From an uncultured Alphaproteobacteria bacterium (GTDB lineage: Bacteria; Pseudomonadota; Alphaproteobacteria; HIMB59; GCA-002718135): a DNA stretch of 64,000 nt. Numbering within the stretch: the first letter of the stretch is position 1; every line of letters starts with the position of its first letter. Positions 52,424 to 60,606 of the stretch are shown here, piece after piece. The stretch spans positions 25,679-89,678 of the forward strand of contig CABYXC010000005.1 in NCBI GenBank assembly GCA_902522865.1, written 5' to 3'. The notes beneath the pieces were generated by a model. The model made no database searches. It was given only the letters and a program-made list of their open reading frames with translations, and had not been told where the DNA came from. The position numbers were made by a program, and so were the translations under genes.

Positions 52424-52891
52424 ATGAAGATATATTTAAATTCAGGAAGAGTTAAAAAGGAGTGGACTGATTACAACGGTCATATGAATTTGGCATTTTA
52501 TATTCATCTTTTCGATGTTGGGTGGGAAGTTCTTTTAAAAAAATTTAATATGGGAGAAAATTCTGCTAAAACAGAGAAGAAAACTACTTTTGCCGTAGAG
52601 TCACACACAACTTATGACAAAGAAGTGAAAGAGGGTGATGAAGTAGATATTAATTTACTATTTCTTGATCGGGATAAAAAAAGATTAATTTATAAATTGG
52701 AAATGACACATAAACTTGAAGGTTATAGAGCAGCAACAACAGAAGTTTGTTCTTTATATGTTGATTTAAATATTAGAAAAGTTTCAGAATTAGAATTAGA
52801 AAAGCAACAAGATATAGATAAATTTATTCAAGAAAATAAAAATAACTTTGATCCAGGATATCTTACACTAATCAAAAAGCTTAAGAAGTAA
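52424..52891 (+). CDS. Hot-dog thioesterase, likely betainyl-CoA thioesterase
   Basis: This 155-residue single hot-dog protein has the 4HBT-type motif WTDYNGHMNLAFY near 14-26 with the conserved Asp and Asn-Gly-His. It would hydrolyse a short acyl-CoA to free acid. The divergent BKACE and carnitine-dehydrogenase genes make betainyl-CoA the likely substrate, releasing glycine betaine. The gene ends exactly where the convergent HD-domain gene ends. The short divergent spacing suggests common control of both arms. Confidence 0.78.
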   Translation: MKIYLNSGRVKKEWTDYNGHMNLAFYIHLFDVGWEVLLKKFNMGENSAKTEKKTTFAVESHTTYDKEVKEGDEVDINLLFLDRDKKRLIYKLEMTHKLEGYRAATTEVCSLYVDLNIRKVSELELEKQQDIDKFIQENKNNFDPGYLTLIKKLKK

Positions 52892-53455
52892 TTATAAATT
52901 TCTATATGGAGTTCTATTAAATATTCTTTGAACCATAGGAACGAATTCTTTTAAAGGCACAGTATCATAATTTGGGTCAAATGAAGATTGATCCCATCTT
53001 TCACAAAAATTTATAGTATCGTTAAAAAATTCATGTCCAACAAATTTGTCACGAAGATTTCTATCTTTACCATAGTGGTGGTTATAATAATATGCTTGAA
53101 ATAAACCATGTTGTTCTACTATCCATCTAGTTTTTTCTGAAACAAATGGCTTTAAGACAGCTGCTGCTAGTTCAGAATGATTTAATGGAGCTATTTCATC
53201 ACCAATATCATGTAATAGTGCAGCAACCACCATCTCTTCAGAAGCGTGCTCCCTTAGAGCTCGTGACGCTGTTTGAAGTGAATGTTCTAATCTTGAAACC
53301 TTATATCCACCCATTGATTTGTCTAAACCTTGAAGAACTCTAACAATTCTATCTGCTGTTCCTTCGATATATTTGTCTTCAAAATTTGCTAAAAGATCAT
53401 AATCTTCTTTATCGCCATGTTTCATTTCAGTGAATTTTACTTCATCTTTAGACAT
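52892..53455 (-). CDS. HD-domain protein with PhnZ/TmpB-like di-iron ligand set
   Basis: This 187-residue HD-fold protein keeps six ligands in the order seen in the mixed-valent di-iron oxygenase PhnZ: H58 in LEHSLQ, H82-D83 in ALLHDIG, H93 in LNHSEL, H116 in VEQHGLF, and D155 in CERWDQ. PhnZ and TmpB oxidatively cleave hydroxy-phosphonates; TmpB yields glycine betaine. A plain phosphohydrolase is the alternative. Its place among glycine-betaine-producing genes and the TmpA-like oxygenase at 23524 favour an oxygenase, but this is inference. ATG 53455 (MSKDEVKF) is preferred to ATG 53470. Confidence 0.75.
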   Translation of the reverse strand: MSKDEVKFTEMKHGDKEDYDLLANFEDKYIEGTADRIVRVLQGLDKSMGGYKVSRLEHSLQTASRALREHASEEMVVAALLHDIGDEIAPLNHSELAAAVLKPFVSEKTRWIVEQHGLFQAYYYNHHYGKDRNLRDKFVGHEFFNDTINFCERWDQSSFDPNYDTVPLKEFVPMVQRIFNRTPYRNL

Positions 53456-53483
53456 GTAATAATTATACATATTTTTATATTTT

Positions 53484-54467
53484 ATGAAACTAGTTCCTGA
53501 ATGGTATGACCATCAATATTGTCTTATTGCTTGGCCATGTAACAAAGATCTTTATGGTGATATTATCAATAAAGCTAGAGATGAGGTCGCTAACGTAATT
53601 AATGAGATCTCAAAAACTGAACGTGTAATTGTCTTATCAAATGAAGAAGATATTAATGAAATTGAAAATAAAACCAATAATGAAAATATAGATATTTTAA
53701 AGTGTAAGTTAGATGACTCTTGGATGCGAGATATAGCACCAATATTTTATAATGAAGATAAGAAATTAAAATCAATCAGTTTTGATTTTAATGGGTATGG
53801 TAAGTACCCGGATTATTTCAACGATAATAAAATATCAAAATTTATTTCAAACCATTTAAATATTCCAACAAAAAATTCTGATTTAGTTATTGAGGGTGGC
53901 GGAATCACTTATGACGATAGAAAAAATTTATTTAGTACTAAAAATGTATTATTTAATAAAAATAGAAATCAGAAACACAGCAGTGAATATATTATTAAAG
54001 AATTAAAACTTTTATTTGATTTAAATTATATTTTTTTATTCGAAAATGGACTAAAGGAAGACGATACAGATGGTCATGTAGATAATTTGTTATGCCCTAT
54101 TGGAGAAAATAAATATTTAATTGCAACAACTCACAAATTAGATCCTAATTATGAAATATTAAATAAAAACAAAGCTGATCTTATAAAATTTTTTAAAGAT
54201 ACTAATCAGATATTTGATTTAATTGATGTTCCTTTACCTACAAGAAAAAAGATTGATAATAAGAATATTATTAGCTCATATATAAATTTCTATTTCAGTA
54301 AAAATAAAATTATACTTCCTAGATTCAATGTTAAAGAAGACAATGAAGTTAAATTAATTTTTGAAAAGTTATTTCCAAATCGAGAAATTATAATGTTGGA
54401 AACTGAAAATATAAATTATGGTGGAGGAAATATTCATTGTATAACAATGAATGTTCCCAAAATATGA
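53484..54467 (+). CDS. aguA: Agmatine deiminase
   Basis: This 327-residue penta-alpha/beta-propeller enzyme converts agmatine to N-carbamoylputrescine and ammonia. Markers are LIAWPCNKDLYG near 13-24, DDSWMRDIAPIF near 77-88 with catalytic acidic residues, DGHVDNLLC near 198-206 with the catalytic histidine, and the nucleophilic cysteine at the end in YGGGNIHCITMN near 311-322. Its stop overlaps the start of aguB by the ATGA junction, the usual aguA-aguB pairing. Length fits the family (about 330-370). Confidence 0.9.
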   Translation: MKLVPEWYDHQYCLIAWPCNKDLYGDIINKARDEVANVINEISKTERVIVLSNEEDINEIENKTNNENIDILKCKLDDSWMRDIAPIFYNEDKKLKSISFDFNGYGKYPDYFNDNKISKFISNHLNIPTKNSDLVIEGGGITYDDRKNLFSTKNVLFNKNRNQKHSSEYIIKELKLLFDLNYIFLFENGLKEDDTDGHVDNLLCPIGENKYLIATTHKLDPNYEILNKNKADLIKFFKDTNQIFDLIDVPLPTRKKIDNKNIISSYINFYFSKNKIILPRFNVKEDNEVKLIFEKLFPNREIIMLETENINYGGGNIHCITMNVPKI

Positions 54468-55321
54468 TAGTAAAAGTAGCAACATCACAATTTAAGGCAG
54501 TTAAGGGAGACTTTGATGCTAATATAAATAAGGCAATTGTTTTAATTGAAAAGGCTTCTAATGAAAATGTTGATATTTTGCTTCTGCAAGAATTATTTCA
54601 GGACCATTATTTTTGTTCAACAAAAAATGATAAATTTTTTGATCTTGCAATTGATTTTCCTTCTCATCCAATGTTCGAAAAATTATCTAATATCTGTAAA
54701 GATAAAAAGATTTCATTGCCAATTAGTTTTTTTCAAAAAAAAGAAAATAAGTTTTTTAACTCTTTAGTTATGATTGATTCTTTTGGTAAATTAAGTGAAG
54801 TTTATAATAAATCTCACATCCCTGAAGGGCCTGGATATAATGAGAAGTATTATTTTGAAAAAGGCAACACAGGTTTTATGGTTTTTGACACCCCTCTAGC
54901 AAAAGTTGGCTGTGCAATTTGTTGGGATCAGTGGTTTCCTGAATGCGCAAGAATATTAACGTTAAAAGGTGCAGATTTAATTTTATATCCATCAGCAATT
55001 GGCTCTGAGCCACACATGCCTGAATTAAATTCAAAGGATCATTGGATTAATACAATGGTAGGACATGCTGCTGCAAATCAAATCCCTATAATAACTTCGA
55101 ATAGAATAGGGAAGGAGGTCGAAGCTAATATTGAATTAAATTTTTATGGTAATTCTTTTATATTGGATCATCTTGGAAATGTAATAAAGCGTATGAATGA
55201 TAAGGATGAGGGAATAATAACTGCGACTTTTGATTTGTTAATTTCAAGAGAATATAGAAAATTATGGGGTAACCTTAGAGACAGAAGGCCCGATCTATAT
55301 AAAAAAATTCTCGATTTTTAA
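54464..55321 (+). CDS. aguB: N-carbamoylputrescine amidase
   Basis: This 285-residue nitrilase-superfamily enzyme converts N-carbamoylputrescine to putrescine, CO2 and ammonia. The catalytic triad is glutamate in LLQELFQDHYF near 42, lysine in YNKSHIPEGPG near 110, and cysteine in GCAICWDQWFPE near 145-156. HIPEGPGYNEKYYF and the CWDQWFPE motif are those of AguB rather than of cyanide-type nitrilases. I start it at ATG 54464, overlapping aguA; the frame is open further up to a TTG at 54437, which would lie inside aguA. Confidence 0.92.
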   Translation: MIVKVATSQFKAVKGDFDANINKAIVLIEKASNENVDILLLQELFQDHYFCSTKNDKFFDLAIDFPSHPMFEKLSNICKDKKISLPISFFQKKENKFFNSLVMIDSFGKLSEVYNKSHIPEGPGYNEKYYFEKGNTGFMVFDTPLAKVGCAICWDQWFPECARILTLKGADLILYPSAIGSEPHMPELNSKDHWINTMVGHAAANQIPIITSNRIGKEVEANIELNFYGNSFILDHLGNVIKRMNDKDEGIITATFDLLISREYRKLWGNLRDRRPDLYKKILDF

Positions 55322-55349
55322 TTTATTTTATTTAATGTAATTTTTATTT

Positions 55350-55357
55350 AGGAGGGG
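55350..55357 (+). promoter_or_regulatory. Strong Shine-Dalgarno before potF
   Basis: AGGAGGGG ends 4 bases before the ATG at 55362. It is one of the few textbook ribosome-binding sites in the window. Confidence 0.75.
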
Positions 55358-55361
55358 AATA

Positions 55362-56408
55362 ATGCTTAAATATTTTATATCTCTATTAGTTTTAATTTCT
55401 TTTTCAGCTCAGGCTAAAGAAGAATTATTTATTTACAATTGGTCTGACTATATTGCCGAAGATACAATTGAAAATTTTGAAAATGAATTTGGCATTGATG
55501 TAACTTATGATGTTTTTGATTCAAACGAAGTTCTTGAAGCTAAACTTTTAGCTGGTGGTTCTGGCTATGATATTGTGGTGCCTTCAGGTTCTTTTTTAGA
55601 AAACCAAATCAAGGCTGGAGTATTTCAAAAACTTGATAAATCTGAATTATCAAACATAGGAAATCTAGATCCCGAAGTTTTATCAAAGATAGATGCTCAT
55701 GATCCAGGTGGTCAATATTCAGTAAACTACATGTATGGTACAACTGGTATTGGTTACAATACTGATAAGGTGGATGAAGATGAAGTTACTAGTTGGAGTG
55801 TTTTGTTTGATCCAGCTATAGCATCTAAATATAAGGATTGTGGTATAGCAATGTTAGATGCACCATCTGAGGTAATGGAAATTGCCTTAAAATATGTAGG
55901 TAAAGATCCTAACACTGAAGATGAAAATGATTATAAAGCTGCTCTATCAATGTTGCAGGAAATTAGACCTTTCATTAGGTATTTTGATTCCTCTCAATAT
56001 ATCGATGATCTTGCTAATGGTGAAATTTGTCTAGCTATGGGATGGTCAGGTGATGTTTTTATTGCTGCTTACGAAGAAATAGAACCAGTTTGGTATTCTA
56101 TTCCTTCAGAGGGAACTGTAATTTGGTTTGACATGATGGCAATTCCAGCTGATGCAAAAAATGTTTTAAATGCACATAAATTTATAAATTATATTTTGCG
56201 TCCTGAAGTTGCTGCAGATATTACTAACTATGTTTGGTATTCTAACCCAAACAAAGCAGCTAATGAGCTAGTTGATCCAGAAATTTTAGGAGACCCAGCT
56301 ATTTATCCTGATGAAGCAACTTTAAGTATGCTATTTGCTGATACTGCTGACTCACCTAAAAAAGCACAATTATCAACTAAATATTTTAATAAATTTAAAT
56401 CAAATTAA
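55362..56408 (+). CDS. potF: Putrescine/spermidine-type ABC transporter periplasmic binding protein
   Basis: This 348-residue binding protein starts with a Sec signal (FISLLVLISFSAQA, cleavage near 18). The mature start EELFIYNWSDYI and LLAGGSGYDIVVPSGSF near 66-82 are hallmarks of the PotD/PotF group; acidic and aromatic residues that hold the polyamine are likely among WSD and the YGTTGIGYN segment. The gene follows aguB after 40 bases, so putrescine or agmatine is the likely ligand. A perfect hairpin follows it, before the ATPase gene. Confidence 0.88.
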   Translation: MLKYFISLLVLISFSAQAKEELFIYNWSDYIAEDTIENFENEFGIDVTYDVFDSNEVLEAKLLAGGSGYDIVVPSGSFLENQIKAGVFQKLDKSELSNIGNLDPEVLSKIDAHDPGGQYSVNYMYGTTGIGYNTDKVDEDEVTSWSVLFDPAIASKYKDCGIAMLDAPSEVMEIALKYVGKDPNTEDENDYKAALSMLQEIRPFIRYFDSSQYIDDLANGEICLAMGWSGDVFIAAYEEIEPVWYSIPSEGTVIWFDMMAIPADAKNVLNAHKFINYILRPEVAADITNYVWYSNPNKAANELVDPEILGDPAIYPDEATLSMLFADTADSPKKAQLSTKYFNKFKSN

Positions 56409-56423
56409 AAAATATACTTCATT

Positions 56424-56453
56424 TCAGCACTAATATATTAATATTAGTGCTGA
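56424..56453 (+). terminator. Perfect hairpin between potF and potG (attenuator or mRNA stabiliser)
   Basis: TCAGCACTAATA pairs with TATTAGTGCTGA, a 12-base perfect stem with a 6-base loop. It ends 6 bases before the potG ATG, where a ribosome would bind, so it could lower potG translation and protect the 3' end of the potF message. Only TTTAAG follows, so full termination is unlikely. Confidence 0.6.
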
Positions 56454-56459
56454 TTTAAG

Positions 56460-57527
56460 ATGGATAATAATTTTCTTGTAATTGAAAATATTTCTAAATC
56501 CTTTGGAGATAACAAAGTTTTAGAAAATATTAATTTAAATATTTCAAAATCTGAATTTTTTGGCCTCTTAGGATCTTCGGGTTCAGGCAAAACTACCTTA
56601 CTAAGAATACTAGGTGGATTTGAGAAGCCAGATACAGGACGTGTAATGCTCGACGGAACGGACATAACAAACCTTGAACCTTTTGAAAGACCATTAAACT
56701 ATATGTTTCAATCGTATGCTTTATTCCCTCACTTAAACGTATTTAATAATTTAGCTTTTGGAATAAAAGAAAATTTTACCCAAAAAGAAATTGAAATAAA
56801 TGTAAGAAATATTGCCGAACTTTTATCTATTGAACATTTATTAAATAGAAGAATTAAGCAACTATCAGGCGGAGAGCAGCAACGAGTTGCCCTTGGAAGG
56901 TGCTTAATAAAAAAACCTAAGTTATTATTATTAGATGAGCCTCTTGCAGCACTTGATAAAAAACTAAGATCAAAAACGCAATTAGAGTTAACAACACTCC
57001 AAAAGAAACTAAAAATTACATTTGTTTTCGTCACCCATGATCAGGAAGAAGCTATGTCCTTATCTGATAGAATGGCAATAATGAAGAATGGTCTTATTTT
57101 GGAATGTTCTAGCCCTGAAGAGATTTATGAAAATCCTAAAAGTCTTTTTACTGCCAATTTTATAGGAATTGCAAATATAATTGAAATTTATAAGAAAGGT
57201 GAAAATTTTTATTCTGATGATTTAGGTATAAATTTTAAATTAAACAAAGAATTAAAAAATACAAAAACTAATATTTTACTAAGACCAGAGAAAATAAAAA
57301 TACAATCAATAAATAATTTGAAAACAAGTTCATTTAATTCCTTTAGCGGAGAAATTTTAGAAAAATCATATTTGGGAAGCTTTACACGTTATGAAATTAA
57401 AATTAAAAATATGATAATTTCAGTTTTAGATCAGAATTTTAACTCCAACACAAATTATAATTTCCCAAAAGGGGAGAAAGTCATTTGTAGTTGGGAAAGT
57501 GAATCAATTAAGGTTTTAGAGGATTAA
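56460..57527 (+). CDS. potG: Polyamine ABC transporter ATPase
   Basis: This 355-residue ATPase has Walker A GSSGSGKTT near 39-47, Q-loop MFQSYALFPHL near 82, signature LSGGEQQRVALGR near 138-150, Walker B LLLLDEPLAALDKK near 158, and H-loop VTHDQEEA near 195. A C-terminal TOBE regulatory domain follows (LLRPEKIKI near 275). This is the PotA/PotG build. It has no clear Shine-Dalgarno and starts right after the hairpin. It drives the PotH/PotI channel. Confidence 0.92.
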   Translation: MDNNFLVIENISKSFGDNKVLENINLNISKSEFFGLLGSSGSGKTTLLRILGGFEKPDTGRVMLDGTDITNLEPFERPLNYMFQSYALFPHLNVFNNLAFGIKENFTQKEIEINVRNIAELLSIEHLLNRRIKQLSGGEQQRVALGRCLIKKPKLLLLDEPLAALDKKLRSKTQLELTTLQKKLKITFVFVTHDQEEAMSLSDRMAIMKNGLILECSSPEEIYENPKSLFTANFIGIANIIEIYKKGENFYSDDLGINFKLNKELKNTKTNILLRPEKIKIQSINNLKTSSFNSFSGEILEKSYLGSFTRYEIKIKNMIISVLDQNFNSNTNYNFPKGEKVICSWESESIKVLED

Positions 57528-58415
57528 TTGAAAAATAAATTATTTGAAAAATATTTTGTTTTTAGCCCTTATTTTTGGCTTGTTCTATTTTTTTTTATAC
57601 CATTAGCTATAATTTTTAAAATATCAATTTCGGTATCAGAATGGGGGATGCCTCCTTATCAAGATATTTTCCTTTTTGATAATGGATTTAAGATCAATAC
57701 TACATTTGAAAACTATGTTTATATATTTAGTGATTATTACTACATTGGATCTTTTGTAAACTCTTTGATACTAGCTTTAATATCTACTTTTTTTTGTTTA
57801 CTTATTGGGTTCCCATTAGCTTTTTATATTGCGACTTCAAATATCAGATTAAGAAATATCCTATTAGTTTTAGTAGTTATTCCATTTTGGTCATCATTTT
57901 TATTAAGAGTATATGCATGGAAAATAATTTTACAGAATAATGGAATTTTAAATGTAATACTTCTAAACCTAGGCATAACATCAGAACCACTTCAATTATT
58001 ATACAACCAATATGCTGTCATCATGGGAATTGTATACACTTATTTACCTTTGATGATTTTACCACTCTATGGATACTTAAATAAATTTGACTTAAATTTA
58101 ATTGAAGCATCAAAAGATTTAGGATTAAATCGTATTAAAACCTTTTTTAAAGTTATTCTTCCTTTGTCTGTTCCAGGAATTGTTGCTGGATCTTTATTAG
58201 TTTTTATACCTGTTGTTGGAGAATTTATTATACCTGAAATGTTAGGTGGTAGTGATAGATTGTATTATGGAAAAATATTATGGGAGGAATTCTTTGTTAA
58301 TAGAAATTGGCCAGGTGCTAGTGCTTTAGCTTTAAGTGGAATTATTATTTTGGTTTTACCAATTGTTATTTTTCAAATACTTTATTCGCGTTGGAGTCAA
58401 AAAAATGAAATCTAG
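57528..58415 (+). CDS. potH: Polyamine ABC transporter permease
   Basis: This is the first permease subunit, 295 residues with six helices. The cytoplasmic EAA loop reads LIEASKDLGLNRIKTFFKVILPLS near 189-212. It begins with TTG directly after the potG stop codon, so translational coupling is likely. ILPLYGYLNKFD and VPVVGEFIIPEMLGG are conserved in PotB/PotH. It forms the transmembrane path with the next gene product. Confidence 0.9.
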   Translation: MKNKLFEKYFVFSPYFWLVLFFFIPLAIIFKISISVSEWGMPPYQDIFLFDNGFKINTTFENYVYIFSDYYYIGSFVNSLILALISTFFCLLIGFPLAFYIATSNIRLRNILLVLVVIPFWSSFLLRVYAWKIILQNNGILNVILLNLGITSEPLQLLYNQYAVIMGIVYTYLPLMILPLYGYLNKFDLNLIEASKDLGLNRIKTFFKVILPLSVPGIVAGSLLVFIPVVGEFIIPEMLGGSDRLYYGKILWEEFFVNRNWPGASALALSGIIILVLPIVIFQILYSRWSQKNEI

Positions 58416-59199
58416 TTTAATCAAAAGTACAGTTATTTTTTTAGGTTTATTTTTTTTATATTTCCCAATTTTAGTTTTAATTTTTTACTCATTTAATGAA
58501 AATAAGAGAGTAATGGTTTGGAAAGGATTTTCTTTAAGATGGTACAATGAATTATTTAATAATGAACAAATAATTGAGGCATTTATTATTAGTATTAAAA
58601 TTGCAGCTTTGTCTGCAACTTTTGCCACAATTTTAGGAGTTATGATTGGATATTCACTTGTAAGAATAAGAAAAATTCCTTTTAAATCATTTTATATTTT
58701 TCTTTCTTCAACACCTTTGGTTTTACCAGAATTAATTTTAGGTCTTTCAATGTTGCTTTTTTTTATAAGCTTAAATAATGTAATTGGATTTCCATCATCT
58801 AGAGGACAATTAACTATTTTTATATCGCACGTTACTTTTTGTATTGCATTTGTCGCAATTATTATTCAAGCAAGATTAACTGACTTTAACAAAAATATTG
58901 AGGAAGCTGCGATGGATCTAGGCTATAATTATACCAAGGTACTCTATAAGATAACTTTACCAATAATTTTGCCTTCTATTATTGCTGGTTGGTTATTAGC
59001 TTTTACAATTTCTTTAGATGATCTAGTTGTTGCGAGTTTTACTACTGGGCCTGGAGCTAACACATTGCCAATTGTAGTTTTTTCTAAAGTTAGATTAGGA
59101 CTGAGTCCTGAAGTAAACGCATTATCAGCAATTTTAATGTTTGCTTTAATAATAATTGGTTTATTTTATTTTTATTTTAATAAAAAATTTAAACATTAA
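58405..59199 (+). CDS. potI: Polyamine ABC transporter permease
   Basis: This is the second permease, 264 residues and about six helices. IEEAAMDLGYNYTKVLYKITLPIILP near 165-190 is the EAA loop, and SLDDLVVASFTTGPGANTLP near 200 is the strongly conserved PotC/PotI segment. I choose ATG 58405, which overlaps potH by 11 bases; an earlier in-frame start at 58336 would add a segment not typical of the family. The 3' end overlaps convergent puuA by 11 bases. Confidence 0.9.
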   Translation: MKSSLIKSTVIFLGLFFLYFPILVLIFYSFNENKRVMVWKGFSLRWYNELFNNEQIIEAFIISIKIAALSATFATILGVMIGYSLVRIRKIPFKSFYIFLSSTPLVLPELILGLSMLLFFISLNNVIGFPSSRGQLTIFISHVTFCIAFVAIIIQARLTDFNKNIEEAAMDLGYNYTKVLYKITLPIILPSIIAGWLLAFTISLDDLVVASFTTGPGANTLPIVVFSKVRLGLSPEVNALSAILMFALIIIGLFYFYFNKKFKH

Positions 59200-60556
59200 G
59201 TAATAAATATTCTCGCTCCCAAGAACTTATTACTGATAAATAAGCTTGATACTCAACTCTTCTTATTGCAGCAATCGACCTTACAAATTTTTCATTAAAT
59301 ATGAATTTTATATCTTCATCATTTTCAAAAAGAGTTAATGATTCATCCATATTTTTAGGCAGATTAGAATTTTTATCTTTAAATGCACTATCTTTGGTTT
59401 CTGGATTTGGTTTTAAATTGTTTTTCATTCCTAAATATCCTGACGCTAAATTAGCAGCAAAAACTAGATATGGATTTGTATCAGATCCAGGAATTCGATT
59501 TTCAATACGTATATTCCTCTCCTCAATTGATGGAATTCTAAAACCACAACTTCTATTACCTATTCCCCATTTAACATTTTTAGGAGCGCCCCAAGTTGCA
59601 AACAATCTTCTAAATGAATTTATATTTGGAGCGTATATTGGCATTAATAATGGAGTATATTTTTCCAATCCACCTAAATAATTTTTCATTTTTTTTGAAA
59701 TTTTAGATGATTTATTAAAAAAAATATTTTTATTTTTTTCATTATATATCGATTGATGTATGTGCATCGCACTACCAGGTTGGTTCTCCATAGGTTTTGC
59801 CATAAATGTTGCATGAAGTTTATGTTTCAACGCCGACTGTCTTAGAGTTCGTTTAAATAAAAATACCTGGTCTGCTAGATCTAAAGGATCACCATGCTGA
59901 AAATTAATTTCCATCTGAGCTGAGCCAGATTCATGGTTAATAGTATCAATTTCAATATTTTGTGCTTCACAATAATTATATACATCTTCAAAAAGATGAT
60001 CAAATTCGTTAACAGCATCTATTCCTAAGGCTTGCTTACCTGTTTCTTGTCTGCCTGATTGACCCACTGGAACTTCAAGGGGATAATCTGAGTCAGCATT
60101 AGGTTTTACTAAATAAAATTCTAATTCTGGTGAAACAATTGGAGTTAATTTATCTTTTTTATAAAGTTTAAGAATATTTTTTAGAGCATTCCTACTAGAA
60201 TTTATAACATCATCTCCGTTAAGATTTATTGCATCGCAGATAATTTGTGCAGTAGGGTCGTCGTACCATGGCACTACTCTCATTGTATCAAAATCTGGTT
60301 TTAAAATTACATCAATGTCAGTTGGATTGTAAACACTTCTTGGTAAAGCACCGGCAGAGTCTTCAGTTGCATAATCTCCTGATATCGTTTGAATAAAAGT
60401 TGACTGTGGTAATCTGTGACTTTCATCTTCCAGTCCTTTTAAAAATTTATTAGTTGGTAAAATTTTTCCCCTTGCTATACCTCCAAGATCTGGAACTAAA
60501 CATTCTACTTCTGTAATAGAGTTTTCATGAAACCAATTTTGAAATTTTTCAATCAT
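59189..60556 (-). CDS. puuA: Glutamine-synthetase-like gamma-glutamylputrescine synthetase
   Basis: This 455-residue glutamine-synthetase-fold ligase joins glutamate to an amine with ATP. SPELEFYLVKP near 141 and HESGSAQMEINFQHGDPLD near 208-226 hold metal ligands, AKPMENQPGSAMHIHQS near 255-271 is the ATP/glutamate-site motif, and RIENRIPGSDTNPYL near 357-371 is the arginine-rich motif. The N-terminal domain (LVPDLGGIARGK) is of the PuuA type rather than housekeeping GlnA. Divergence from puuB by 50 bases and the Pot genes support putrescine as the amine. Confidence 0.87.
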   Translation of the reverse strand: MIEKFQNWFHENSITEVECLVPDLGGIARGKILPTNKFLKGLEDESHRLPQSTFIQTISGDYATEDSAGALPRSVYNPTDIDVILKPDFDTMRVVPWYDDPTAQIICDAINLNGDDVINSSRNALKNILKLYKKDKLTPIVSPELEFYLVKPNADSDYPLEVPVGQSGRQETGKQALGIDAVNEFDHLFEDVYNYCEAQNIEIDTINHESGSAQMEINFQHGDPLDLADQVFLFKRTLRQSALKHKLHATFMAKPMENQPGSAMHIHQSIYNEKNKNIFFNKSSKISKKMKNYLGGLEKYTPLLMPIYAPNINSFRRLFATWGAPKNVKWGIGNRSCGFRIPSIEERNIRIENRIPGSDTNPYLVFAANLASGYLGMKNNLKPNPETKDSAFKDKNSNLPKNMDESLTLFENDEDIKFIFNEKFVRSIAAIRRVEYQAYLSVISSWEREYLLLNV

Positions 60557-60606
60557 ATTGAGACTGTTTGTTTACTAATTATTATTAAACCATTAAAGAT
60601 AAGTTA

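Noticed and set aside
59301..59681. 126-residue plus-strand frame inside puuA
   Set aside because: It is a shadow of the glutamine-synthetase-like coding strand, without motif or start signal.
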